Shown here in pieces: positions 46,429 through 55,308 of a stretch of 64,000 nt of DNA; the first letter of the stretch is position 1; every line of letters begins with the position of its first letter. A program made the translations under genes and the position numbers. This DNA is from Collinsella sp. MSK.8.10 (GTDB taxonomy: Bacteria > Actinomycetota > Coriobacteriia > Coriobacteriales > Coriobacteriaceae). The notes beneath the pieces were generated by a model. It did not search any database. It was given only the letters and a program-made list of their open reading frames with translations, and was not told the DNA's origin. The stretch is from assembly GCF_019041915.1 (NCBI RefSeq), contig NZ_JAHPYF010000004.1:124001-188000 (forward strand). Direction: 5' to 3'.

Positions 46429-46489
46429 GGGGCGCCCGCGCGGGGCCGCAGGGCATGGGGATGATCCTGCGTCCCCGCGCGGGCGCCCC
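46429..46489 (+). promoter_or_regulatory. 17-bp GC-only hairpin inside the rfb gene block
   Basis: GGGGCGCCCGCGCGGGG (46429-46445) is perfectly complementary to 46473-46489 across a 27-nt loop. There is no following T-run. It sits between rfbB and rfbCD, in an operon led by an antiterminator. It may stabilise an upstream mRNA segment or act as a pause site. Confidence 0.6.
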
Positions 46490-46525
46490 CGGTTATCCAA
46501 CCTCATCGATAGGAGCTTTTCCCAC

Positions 46526-48007
46526 ATGGCAGACATCGCATTCGAGAAGGACCTCTCCGTCGCCGAGACCGGCATCGAGGGCCTCAAGGTCGTCGACCTC
46601 GCCGTCCACGGCGACTCGCGCGGCTGGTTCAAGGAGAACTGGCAGCGCGCCAAGATGTGCGCCCTGGGCATCCCGGACCTCCGCGTCGTCCAGAACAACG
46701 TCTCCTACAACGACAGCCGCGGCGTCACGCGCGGCATCCACGCCGAGCCCTGGGACAAGTTCATCTCCGTGGCCCGCGGCTCGGTCTTCGGCGCATGGGT
46801 CGACCTGCGCGAGGGCAGCGCCACCTACGGGAAGGTCTACACGACCGTGCTCGACCCGAGCAAGGCCATCTACGTCCCGCGCGGCGTGGGCAACAGCTTC
46901 CAGGCGCTCGAGGACGGCACCGCCTACACGTACCTGGTTGACGCCCACTGGTCGCTCGAGCTGAAGAGGACCTACACCTTCGTGAACCTCGCCGACCCGG
47001 AGCTCAACATCCAGTGGCCGATCCCGCTGGATCAGGCCACCGTCTCCGAGGCCGACCTCAACCACCCGATGCTCAGGGACGTCGTCCCCATGGCGCCGAA
47101 GCGCACCCTCGTCACCGGCTGCAACGGCCAGCTGGGCCGCGCGGTGCGCGCACTCGCCGAGGAGCGCGGCGTGGCGAAGGACTTCGACTTCTGCGACATC
47201 GACACCTTCGACATGTCCGACCCGGAGGCCTATTCGCAGTACGACTGGTCGCTCTACGGCGCCGTCATCAACTGCGGCGCCTACACGGCCGTGGATAAAG
47301 CCGAGACCCCCGAGGGCCGCGTTGTCGCCTGGAAGGCCAACGCGACCGGCCCGGCGCTTCTCGCCCGCACCTGCGCCGGGCACGGGATCACGCTCGTCCA
47401 CGTGTCCTCCGACTACGTCTTCGACGGCACGGCCGAGGTCCACGACGAGGACGAGCCGTTCAGCCCGCTGTCCGTCTACGGCCAGACCAAGGCCGCCGGC
47501 GACATCGCCGTGGCCGGCTGCCCGCGCCACTACATCATGCGCAGCTCCTGGGTCATCGGCGAGGGGCACAACTTCGTCAAGACCATGAGGGGGCTGTCCG
47601 ACCGCGTCGCCGACCCGGACGACAAGCTGGAGCAGGTCACGGTCGTCGACGACCAGCTGGGCCGCCTGACCTTCACGCGCGACATGGCCGAGGCCATCTT
47701 CCACGTGCTGGGGGCGAAGGCCCCCTACGGCACCTACGGCTGCACCGGCGCGGGCGCCGTGAAGTCCTGGGCGGACATCGCACGCGCCGTCTTCGAGGCC
47801 GCCAACGGCAACGGGGACAGGGTCGTGCCGGTGTCGACCGCCGACTACTACGCGAATGCTGCCGGCCCCGTCGCCCCGCGCCCGGTCCACTCCGCGCTCG
47901 ACCTGTCCAAGCTCCAGTCGGTCGGCTTCCACATGCCCGACTGGGAGGAAGAGCTCGAAGAATACCTGTTTGGCTCTTCTGAAAAAGCAAATATGGAGCA
48001 GCTGTGA
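46526..48007 (+). CDS. Fused dTDP-4-dehydrorhamnose 3,5-epimerase and reductase (RmlC-RmlD)
   Basis: One 493-aa chain carries the last two steps to dTDP-L-rhamnose. Residues ~10-185 are RmlC-like: DSRGWFKENW, NNVSYNDSRGVTRGIHAEP with the active-site His, and PRGVGNSFQALEDG. Residues ~190-490 are RmlD: TLVTGCNGQLGRAVRALAEE, VINCGAYTAVDKAE, HVSSDYVFDG and VYGQTKAAGD (Tyr-x-x-x-Lys). The two halves are usually separate genes. AGGAGC precedes the ATG; the stop overlaps the next GTG. Confidence 0.95.
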   Translation: MADIAFEKDLSVAETGIEGLKVVDLAVHGDSRGWFKENWQRAKMCALGIPDLRVVQNNVSYNDSRGVTRGIHAEPWDKFISVARGSVFGAWVDLREGSATYGKVYTTVLDPSKAIYVPRGVGNSFQALEDGTAYTYLVDAHWSLELKRTYTFVNLADPELNIQWPIPLDQATVSEADLNHPMLRDVVPMAPKRTLVTGCNGQLGRAVRALAEERGVAKDFDFCDIDTFDMSDPEAYSQYDWSLYGAVINCGAYTAVDKAETPEGRVVAWKANATGPALLARTCAGHGITLVHVSSDYVFDGTAEVHDEDEPFSPLSVYGQTKAAGDIAVAGCPRHYIMRSSWVIGEGHNFVKTMRGLSDRVADPDDKLEQVTVVDDQLGRLTFTRDMAEAIFHVLGAKAPYGTYGCTGAGAVKSWADIARAVFEAANGNGDRVVPVSTADYYANAAGPVAPRPVHSALDLSKLQSVGFHMPDWEEELEEYLFGSSEKANMEQL

Positions 48008-49116
48008 AAGTACTGATGCAGACCCGCCAAAACGTTTTTGATCTAGCGGGCGGTGACACGACACAACTTGTAAAGACGAAGGAGGCCCTTGAATCAAAGG
48101 GTATTGATGTCGACCTGTCCTTGGACTTGCGACCCGATGTTTCTGGATACGATGTGGTCCACTTGTTCAACCTCACGCGGGTCCAGGAAACTTTCATCCA
48201 GTCGAAAAACGCCAAGGAGGCCGGAAAGCCTGTCGTGCTCTCCACGATTTACTGGCCGACTGACAGCTTCGAAAAAAGCGCAGCAAACGGCCTGAGAGGT
48301 TTTTTGGGAAAACATCTTAGCGTCGATGGAATGGAGCGCCTCAAGGCCTTCGGAAAGTACGTCTTGCGCGGGGAGCGCAGCGAGGGTGCACGCTACCTTA
48401 TGACACATAGCTTCCAAAAGATGCAGCTCGAGATATTGGACAACTGCGATGTGTTCCTGCCGAATGCAAAGACCGAGATGGACCAGATAGCGGCTCATCT
48501 CGGTTTTCGCACCGACAACTATGTGGTCGTCCCCAACGCCGTCGACGTCGCGAGCATTAAGGCCGCGAAAGAGGTTGAATCAACAGGATACGAGCGATTC
48601 AGTGGATGGATTGTTTGCATCGGCCGCATCGACATTCGCAAGAACCAGCTCAACCTAATCAAGGCGGTGGAGGGGTCGGATTACAAGGTCGTCTTTGTGG
48701 GAAAGAAGTCTCCCGGGCATATCGAGTATGCGAACAAGGTTGTGTCGGAGATAGAAGCCAATCCGAACATGGAATGGATCGAGCAAATTCCCAACGAAGA
48801 CATCTACAAGCTGTGCCGCGAGTGCCGTGTGAGCGTGTTGCCTAGTTGGTTCGAGACGCCGGGCCTCGTGAGTCTGGAGGCAGCCGCTATGGGGTGCAAT
48901 ATCGTGGTATCTCCCAAAGGAACGACGCGGGATTATTTCGGTGACAGCGCGTTTTATTGCGATGTCAGCAGCCCTTCCTCCATCAGGGCTGCGCTGGATG
49001 AGGCTTACGCCGTCAATTACGACGAGGTTTTCGGCCGAAAGGTAATTACGGAATACACGTGGGAGAAGGCTGCTGAGAAAACTCTCGACGGCTATCAACT
49101 TGCTTTGAAAGGCTGA
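48004..49116 (+). CDS. Glycosyltransferase, GT4 family
   Basis: This 370-aa GT-B protein has an N-lobe with GYDVVHLFNLTRV and a C-lobe with WIVCIGRIDIRKNQLNLI and SWFETPGLVSLEAAAMGCNI, the nucleotide-sugar-binding Glu-x7-Glu region of GT4 enzymes. Donor and acceptor are not readable. It starts with GTG overlapping the rfbCD stop. From here on GC content drops, marking the start of the polymer-specific part. Confidence 0.85.
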   Translation: MKVLMQTRQNVFDLAGGDTTQLVKTKEALESKGIDVDLSLDLRPDVSGYDVVHLFNLTRVQETFIQSKNAKEAGKPVVLSTIYWPTDSFEKSAANGLRGFLGKHLSVDGMERLKAFGKYVLRGERSEGARYLMTHSFQKMQLEILDNCDVFLPNAKTEMDQIAAHLGFRTDNYVVVPNAVDVASIKAAKEVESTGYERFSGWIVCIGRIDIRKNQLNLIKAVEGSDYKVVFVGKKSPGHIEYANKVVSEIEANPNMEWIEQIPNEDIYKLCRECRVSVLPSWFETPGLVSLEAAAMGCNIVVSPKGTTRDYFGDSAFYCDVSSPSSIRAALDEAYAVNYDEVFGRKVITEYTWEKAAEKTLDGYQLALKG

Positions 49117-49117
49117 T

Positions 49118-50251
49118 ATGAAAAAAGTTATGCTCGTCTTCGGCACTCGCCCGGAGGCCATTAAGATGTGCCCGCTCGTGAACGAGCTGAGGGCGCGCCC
49201 CGACGAGTTCGACACGGTTGTGACGGTCACCGGTCAGCACCGTGAGATGCTGGACCAGGTGCTTCGCGTGTTCGACGTCAAACCCGCCTACGACCTGGCC
49301 GTCATGAAGCCGGGACAGACTCTGTTCGACGTTACGTGCGACGTGCTGCTCAAGCTCAAGGCGGTCCTCGAGGACGAGAAGCCCGATGTCGTGCTCGTAC
49401 ACGGCGATACCACGACCAGCTTCGCCGCTACGCTCGCGTGCTTCTACCTGCAGATCCCTGTGGGCCACGTTGAGGCGGGCCTGCGCACGCACGACATCTT
49501 CAGCCCCTGGCCGGAGGAGTTCAACCGTCAGGCGGTCGACATCGTGAGCGAGTACTATTTCGCCCCCACTGAGGCCAGCAAGAAGAACCTTCTGGACGAG
49601 GGCAAGCCGGAGTCGAAGATCTGGGTCACCGGCAACACGGGAATCGACGCCCTTCGCACCACCGTTCGCGATGGCTATACCCACCCCGAGCTCGAGTGGG
49701 CGGAGGGCTCCCGCCTCATCCTCATCACGGCGCACCGTCGCGAGAACCTGGGCGAGCCCATGCACCGCATGTTTCGCGCCATCCGCCGCGTGATGGAGGA
49801 GCACCCCGACACCAAGGCGATCTACCCCATCCACATGAACCCGCTCGTCCGCAAGGCGGCGCACGAGGAGCTTGACGGCTTCGACCGGCTGCATATCATC
49901 GACCCGCTCGAGGTTCTCGACTTCCACAACTTCATGGCCGTCAGCCACATCATCCTCACCGACTCGGGCGGCATCCAGGAGGAGGCCCCGAGCCTGGGCA
50001 AGCCCGTGCTCGTCATGCGCGACACCACCGAGCGTCCCGAGGGCGTGGCAGCAGGCACGCTGAAGCTCGTCGGCACCGAGGAGGAGGCCATCTACCGCGA
50101 GTTCAGTAGGCTTCTTTGCGACGACGAGGAGTACGTCGCCATGTCCCGCGCCTCCAATCCCTACGGCGACGGACATGCGAGCGAGCGGATCGCGGAAGCT
50201 TTGGGTCGTTCTTCTCTCGAGGCTGGAATACGTGATGGTGAATGTCGATGA
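49118..50251 (+). CDS. wecB: UDP-N-acetylglucosamine 2-epimerase (non-hydrolysing)
   Basis: WecB interconverts UDP-GlcNAc and UDP-ManNAc. The 377-aa protein has VFGTRPEAIKMCPLVNEL, VHGDTTTSFAATLA, VGHVEAGLRTHD, HRRENLGEPM and LTDSGGIQEEAPSLGKPVLV, all family landmarks. No UDP-ManNAc dehydrogenase (wecC) is seen, so the polymer may hold ManNAc itself. It is GC-rich compared with its downstream neighbours. Confidence 0.96.
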   Translation: MKKVMLVFGTRPEAIKMCPLVNELRARPDEFDTVVTVTGQHREMLDQVLRVFDVKPAYDLAVMKPGQTLFDVTCDVLLKLKAVLEDEKPDVVLVHGDTTTSFAATLACFYLQIPVGHVEAGLRTHDIFSPWPEEFNRQAVDIVSEYYFAPTEASKKNLLDEGKPESKIWVTGNTGIDALRTTVRDGYTHPELEWAEGSRLILITAHRRENLGEPMHRMFRAIRRVMEEHPDTKAIYPIHMNPLVRKAAHEELDGFDRLHIIDPLEVLDFHNFMAVSHIILTDSGGIQEEAPSLGKPVLVMRDTTERPEGVAAGTLKLVGTEEEAIYREFSRLLCDDEEYVAMSRASNPYGDGHASERIAEALGRSSLEAGIRDGECR

Positions 50252-51585
50252 ATCTTTTTAATTGCGGACAAATCAACGAGAAGCTTAAAGGTTTGTTTTG
50301 GAAACTCCCGTTGAGCGCTGAATTTAAAGAAAACCTCAGAGTCAGGCGTTATGAGCGTATTCTCGAACGCGAAGCGGCAGCCGATGCGGGCTCCTTGCGT
50401 ATTGTGGCTGATAATGACCTTTTGAGCTCTTACGCCGAGCATGTCCTAGAAAGTTATGATGCGCGTGCCGAGGGCTACGTCGGCTATCGAAGGCATGATG
50501 AGGCTAAGTCGGACGTGCTGTTGGTGGCATATTATTTGACGCAATTCCACCCCAATGCTCAAAATGACTCCTGGTGGGGACGAGGAACCACTGAGTGGAA
50601 CAATGTTTGCAAGGCCGTCCCTCAGTTCACGGGGCATTATCAGCCAAGGAAGCCCGGCGAGCTCGGCTATTACGATTTGCGCTTGAAATGCAATATGCAA
50701 AGGCAGATTGAGCTTGCGAAGAATTATGGCGTAGGAGCTTTCTGTTTTTACTACTACTGGTTCGATGGTGGTCAGAGACTTCTCGAAGGACCTTTAGATA
50801 TGTTTCTGGATGACTCAAACCTTGACATGCCTTTCTTTTATTGCTGGGCGAATGAAAACTGGACAAAGCGATTCAGCGGTACGAGCAACGATGTCTTGAT
50901 GGAGATCACCCAGAGTTCCGAGAACTACACCGCCTTCATGAGGGATGTTGTCCATGATTTCAGCGATGAGCGATATCTCCGAATAGACGGCAAGCCCGTC
51001 CTATCCGTGTATCGCCCATCGCTTATTCGAGATCCGGAGCATGTGATTTCTGAGTGGCGCCGCATTTGTAAGGACGAATGCGGCTCAGAACCCTATCTTA
51101 TTGCCGTGCAAGAGCGTGATACCAACATTGATTGGTCGGCAGTTGGCTTTGATGCCGAGAGCGAGTTCCAACCCAAGCAGGTGCAGCACAACTGTCGCAA
51201 CATAACCAAACAGGTGCGTCCGTTGCGCGAAGATTTCGGCGGCACCGTCTACGACTATGCGGATTTGGTCGAGAATAAGCGATATGCGACTTGGAGCCGC
51301 GATAAGAAGGTCTATCCCGCCGTTATGCCCATGTGGGACAACACGGCCCGAAGGAATCACAGAGGAACGATTTTTCACGGGAGCACGCCTGAGCTATATG
51401 GACGATGGCTTGCGGACACGATTGACGAGGTGCGCCGTAGGCGCGACTTAGACAAGAAGATGGTCTTTCTAAACGCTTGGAACGAGTGGGGAGAAGGTGC
51501 CTACCTGGAACCTGATTCACTGTGGGGGTATGCATATCTTGATGCGACATTGCGGGCCATCATGCAGGATGGGCCGAACGAATGA
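50248..51585 (+). CDS. WbsX-like polysaccharide-locus protein (GH99-type barrel)
   Basis: This ~445-aa protein has the WbsX signature region: VAYYLTQFHPNAQNDSWWGR, TTEWNNVCKAVPQFTGHYQP, FCFYYYWFDGG, FYCWANENWTKRF and FLNAWNEWGEGAYLEPD. Such proteins are common in O-antigen and capsule loci and are annotated as glycosyltransferase or GH99-like; the reaction is not settled. The ATG overlapping the wecB stop is preferred; another ATG is 6 bp upstream. Confidence 0.85.
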   Translation: MNLFNCGQINEKLKGLFWKLPLSAEFKENLRVRRYERILEREAAADAGSLRIVADNDLLSSYAEHVLESYDARAEGYVGYRRHDEAKSDVLLVAYYLTQFHPNAQNDSWWGRGTTEWNNVCKAVPQFTGHYQPRKPGELGYYDLRLKCNMQRQIELAKNYGVGAFCFYYYWFDGGQRLLEGPLDMFLDDSNLDMPFFYCWANENWTKRFSGTSNDVLMEITQSSENYTAFMRDVVHDFSDERYLRIDGKPVLSVYRPSLIRDPEHVISEWRRICKDECGSEPYLIAVQERDTNIDWSAVGFDAESEFQPKQVQHNCRNITKQVRPLREDFGGTVYDYADLVENKRYATWSRDKKVYPAVMPMWDNTARRNHRGTIFHGSTPELYGRWLADTIDEVRRRRDLDKKMVFLNAWNEWGEGAYLEPDSLWGYAYLDATLRAIMQDGPNE

Positions 51586-52937
51586 AAAAGAAGAAACTGT
51601 TCATTGCCATAACGCTTTCGAACTATCTTATTGACCGTACGGGTACGCCGAAGGTCGTTATGAGTCATCAGGTTGCTGCCAATGACGCTGGCATCAAGTA
51701 TGTTGCCTTATTTCCCATTGGCGGTTCTTCTAAATTTGCAAAGAGGCTTTTCAGCAACTCGTTCGGTGTGATATGCGATGGTAAGTTCGCAGGAGTTTTC
51801 AGCCTTGAAGCTTTCTTGGCTAGGATAGGACGTTTGCTCGATGGCGAGTATGAACTGGGATGCATTTACATCCATCACTTCATGGGATGGAACCTTGAAT
51901 CGATTGCTGGCATAGTATCTTCGTATCCTAAGGTCCAGCTGGTCGTATATGCGCATGACTACTACCTGTGCTGCACAAACTATAATTTGATACAGGATAG
52001 TACACAATTATGCGGATCTGCTAGATTGGGCGACGCACAATGCGCGGGATGTGCCTATTACGCTGACAGCATTATTCGTGAAGATTGCATCTGGAGGCTT
52101 CTGCACAACGAGCTTCATCGCATAGTATTTGCTTGCCCTTCAAGCGTTGTCGAAAGAATGGTGCAATCTTTCCATCCGGAAGCAAGGGGGCATTGCACGG
52201 TAATTCCACATCAAAGATACGTCGGGATTTATCTTGACAACAAGGAGATGCTTCCTCCCAATCATGCGATCAAAGTTGCATATCTTGGGAAACAACAGTC
52301 TATAAAAGGCTGGGACTGTTGGTGTCGCCTTGTTGACGCGTTTCGTGGCCAGGGAAAATATGAATTCGTTGTGTTCAATAACGAGACGAAGCCTTTACCT
52401 AGCGGAATGAGACGGGTCTTCGTCGAATTTTCACCAGGAAAACCCAATGCTATGATTGACGAGCTGCGACGCGAGAATGTGGATGCTGCTTTACTTTGGT
52501 CTCAATGCCTAGAGACGTATTCGTACACCTGCATGGAGGCATATGCCTCAAATGCTTTTATCATCACTTGTTCATCAAGCGGTAACATAGCTGAGTTTGT
52601 GAGTATGACGCATTGCGGCCAGGTTCTTTCTTCGGAGCAGGAGCTGTGCCAGCTGCTCGACGAGCCTGATAAGTTGCTGGAGTTGTTGAACGGGTTCCGC
52701 GCTAATCACGATGGGGGCGCGATGGCCCTCGCGACCAATGACGCATTCATTGCTTTGGCGAAACCGAGCATGCCGACTGCGCAAAATGCCGTCGAAAATG
52801 AGAGGCAATGCCGAACCTACAGATTCCGGCTAGACAATTGCTTCTCTTTGCCGCTGCGTATTTTCTATTCATGTCGGGAGCGAAAAAAAATCGAGGCTGC
52901 AAATTCACGGAAACGAAAACAAGAGTTCGCCATATGA
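51582..52937 (+). CDS. Glycosyltransferase (GT-B/GT4-like)
   Basis: This 451-aa protein has an N-lobe with HHFMGWNLESIAGIV and VVYAHDYYLCC. A cysteine cluster (CGSARLGDAQCAGCAYYAD) of the kind found between lobes of some capsule GTs follows, then a C-lobe with VAYLGKQQSIKGWD and ALLWSQCLETYSYTCMEAYA. AT-rich codon use. Specificity unknown. It overlaps both neighbours by 4 bp. Confidence 0.75.
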   Translation: MKKKKLFIAITLSNYLIDRTGTPKVVMSHQVAANDAGIKYVALFPIGGSSKFAKRLFSNSFGVICDGKFAGVFSLEAFLARIGRLLDGEYELGCIYIHHFMGWNLESIAGIVSSYPKVQLVVYAHDYYLCCTNYNLIQDSTQLCGSARLGDAQCAGCAYYADSIIREDCIWRLLHNELHRIVFACPSSVVERMVQSFHPEARGHCTVIPHQRYVGIYLDNKEMLPPNHAIKVAYLGKQQSIKGWDCWCRLVDAFRGQGKYEFVVFNNETKPLPSGMRRVFVEFSPGKPNAMIDELRRENVDAALLWSQCLETYSYTCMEAYASNAFIITCSSSGNIAEFVSMTHCGQVLSSEQELCQLLDEPDKLLELLNGFRANHDGGAMALATNDAFIALAKPSMPTAQNAVENERQCRTYRFRLDNCFSLPLRIFYSCRERKKIEAANSRKRKQEFAI

Positions 52938-54220
52938 GTATTCTTGAGAAAAAAATAGGGTCGGGGATAGATGCACTGATAATCAGTCTGATTATGGCTA
53001 AGGTTTTTCTGCTTGAATACCTTGGTATGGCCGGAATCGTAAATAACGTTATCTTTCTTCTCATTGGAGTTCGCCTTATCTTCAGTGGCTGGAAGATTCC
53101 GAAGAAGCTGCTTTTCCTCGTCTGCCTAATTACGATGCTCCTTGTTTTGAGTTACTCTGCTGGGAGCATAGTTCCCGGTAAGACCTCATACAACCTTAAA
53201 GCCATACAGACCTTCTTTTTCTATGCGCTCTTCATCGTGATGCTGAAGACCAACGGGTCAGATTTGCTGGATTTCGGCAAGCAGCGATGGATTGTTTTCT
53301 TTAACGTTGTCTATGCCGTCAACTGTATAGTTATCCTAATTCAGGTCTATTACCCATATTCTCTTATGGCGGCCGCCCCCATGACGGGCCAAATTCCCTT
53401 CTATGAAGACCTGATTTCAGGTCTTTTCATGTATGCTTCGACCCATGCCGTTGCGTTGTTCTCGTGCTTCGTTTTGCTCATTGATTTGAACAGCATACGG
53501 GATGGAAGCGGGGAGTTGCGAATCCCCGTCGTTTGTTGCGCGGCGGCGGTTCTTGCTAGCTCACTTGGTATTGCCGCCTTGAACGACAACAAGGCTTTGT
53601 TCGCCTTGATGCCCATCGTTCTTCTGCTTTTCTATGCCGAAGGTTTGTCATCGATCAATTTCATGAGAATCGCCAAGGGCCTGATGTTTCTTGCTGTCCT
53701 GCTGGGAATTGTCTTCTTGCTGTACATATGCAATTCATCGTTCGCAAACTTTTTTGATGACAATGTCCTGTCGTTATTTGACCTTGTGGAAAGCTCTAGT
53801 TCGATAGGAACCGATGCGGTGGGCAGTGGAGAAAGAATTGCAATAATCGGTTATGCCTTAAATTTGGCGTCAAGCTGGCTTTTTGGTATCGGTTTGGGCG
53901 CAGCAACATTCCACGAGGGCGCCTTCTGCGGGTTTACTCATTTCGGCCAAGCTGATTTTGGATCGCTGGTCATCCTTCTGGGTGTTTGGTTCCTTATTGC
54001 CCTGTTTGCTTTCTATGTCTTCTGCGTGTCTTGCGGGTGTCGGTGGCGCAGACCATACGTTCTTTATCTTTCCCTTGTTGCGCTTGCGGCAACTGCGACA
54101 ATCTACACTCAGTGTTTTACGAGGGCAAATAATGCCTTGCTGTTCTTGCTTATAGGGCTTGCGCTCGTCGAAAGGTGGAAGTCCATTGCTCAGAGTACGT
54201 CGGTTCTTTCTAAGGAGTGA
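52934..54220 (+). CDS. Wzy-like polysaccharide polymerase (O-antigen ligase/polymerase fold)
   Basis: This ~428-aa polytopic membrane protein has about 10-12 hydrophobic segments and a larger extracytoplasmic loop in the C-terminal half containing GIGLGAATFHEGAFCGFTHF, typical of Wzy/WaaL proteins. Sequence conservation is otherwise low, as usual for Wzy. The ATG at 52934 overlaps the upstream stop (ATGA); the frame is open further upstream but inside the preceding gene. Placed with a Wzx-like flippase, it supports Wzx/Wzy-dependent assembly. Confidence 0.8.
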   Translation: MSILEKKIGSGIDALIISLIMAKVFLLEYLGMAGIVNNVIFLLIGVRLIFSGWKIPKKLLFLVCLITMLLVLSYSAGSIVPGKTSYNLKAIQTFFFYALFIVMLKTNGSDLLDFGKQRWIVFFNVVYAVNCIVILIQVYYPYSLMAAAPMTGQIPFYEDLISGLFMYASTHAVALFSCFVLLIDLNSIRDGSGELRIPVVCCAAAVLASSLGIAALNDNKALFALMPIVLLLFYAEGLSSINFMRIAKGLMFLAVLLGIVFLLYICNSSFANFFDDNVLSLFDLVESSSSIGTDAVGSGERIAIIGYALNLASSWLFGIGLGAATFHEGAFCGFTHFGQADFGSLVILLGVWFLIALFAFYVFCVSCGCRWRRPYVLYLSLVALAATATIYTQCFTRANNALLFLLIGLALVERWKSIAQSTSVLSKE

Positions 54221-54228
54221 CTGGTAAT

Positions 54229-55308
54229 ATGAAGGTCGGGATTGTTACTTTTACCTTTGGGGACAATTATGGTCAGCGTCTGCAGAATTATGCTGTTCAG
54301 GAGCTGCTTCAAAGAAGGGGAGCGGATGCGAGCACGATTCGCCAAAGCGAGCCACGTTGCAGCCTAAAGCACCAGGTTAAAGTTTTTCTTGTCGATAGCT
54401 TCGCTGGTAAGAGGGGGGCCAAACGAGCGAGGCATTCAGCGTTTCTTCGATTCGATGAGGAACATATTAAATATGAGCCGAATTATTCTTTGCCGGATTT
54501 CCCGCCGAGAAAATCTGATGGTTTCGACGCTTTTGTAGCCGGAAGCGATCAGATTTGGTCCCCTTACATTCCTGATAGCAATGGTGCTATGTTTCTTTGC
54601 TTTGCCGAAAGTGTCAAGAAAGTGTCTCTCTCGGCTAGCATTTCTGCACCTGAGCTGCCCATGGAGAAAAAAAGCGCATACAGGGAAAGACTCGCTGCGT
54701 TTGATTTCATATCGGTTAGGGAGAAGAACGCCGCAAGATTGATTAGGGAATGCGCTGGGTTGGACGCGGAGGTTTTGATCGATCCAACCCTTATGCTTGA
54801 CGCTGCAGATTGGGATAAACTCGCCGAAGCGCCTGCGGCTTTACTTCCTAGGCGCTATGCCCTGAAGTACTTTCTCGGTAGTGATTCTCCCAAGGTTGCG
54901 ATGTTCGACGAATATTGCAAACGAGCGGGATTGGAGGTCGTAGATCTTCTGGGGGATCCTCGGTTCTTTGCCTGTGGACCTTCTGAGTTCATCTACCTAA
55001 TAAGGAACTCCTCGCTTGTTGCTACTGATTCTTACCACGGAAGCATCTTTACGCTCCTATATCGTAAGCCGCTTCTGATGTTTGAACGCGCAGGTTCGCA
55101 ATTCGACATGAGCGATCGGTTCGATACCTTGGCTGAGAAGCTTGGCCTAGGTAATTGGCGTGAAGCAAATTGGAATTACCTCGAAAGCGGGGAGCCAAAA
55201 TCCTTTGATGTTGAGGATAAGCTTCGAATTGAGCGCGCAAAATTCGATTCGTTCCTTAATCGATCCCTGTTCAGCAAATCGAGAAAAGAAATTGTCTATC
55301 ATGCTTAG
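54229..55308 (+). CDS. Polysaccharide pyruvyl transferase family protein
   Basis: The family transfers pyruvate from phosphoenolpyruvate to sugars as a ketal. This 359-aa protein has GIVTFTFGDNYGQRLQNYAV at the N-terminus, FVAGSDQIWSPYIPD, FISVREKNAARLIRE, VLIDPTLMLD and VATDSYHGSIFTLLYRKPLL. All are standard for the CsaB/pyruvyl-transferase domain. The ATG at 54229 is chosen with AAGGAG 11 nt upstream. The last 8 bp overlap the flippase gene. Confidence 0.88.
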   Translation: MKVGIVTFTFGDNYGQRLQNYAVQELLQRRGADASTIRQSEPRCSLKHQVKVFLVDSFAGKRGAKRARHSAFLRFDEEHIKYEPNYSLPDFPPRKSDGFDAFVAGSDQIWSPYIPDSNGAMFLCFAESVKKVSLSASISAPELPMEKKSAYRERLAAFDFISVREKNAARLIRECAGLDAEVLIDPTLMLDAADWDKLAEAPAALLPRRYALKYFLGSDSPKVAMFDEYCKRAGLEVVDLLGDPRFFACGPSEFIYLIRNSSLVATDSYHGSIFTLLYRKPLLMFERAGSQFDMSDRFDTLAEKLGLGNWREANWNYLESGEPKSFDVEDKLRIERAKFDSFLNRSLFSKSRKEIVYHA

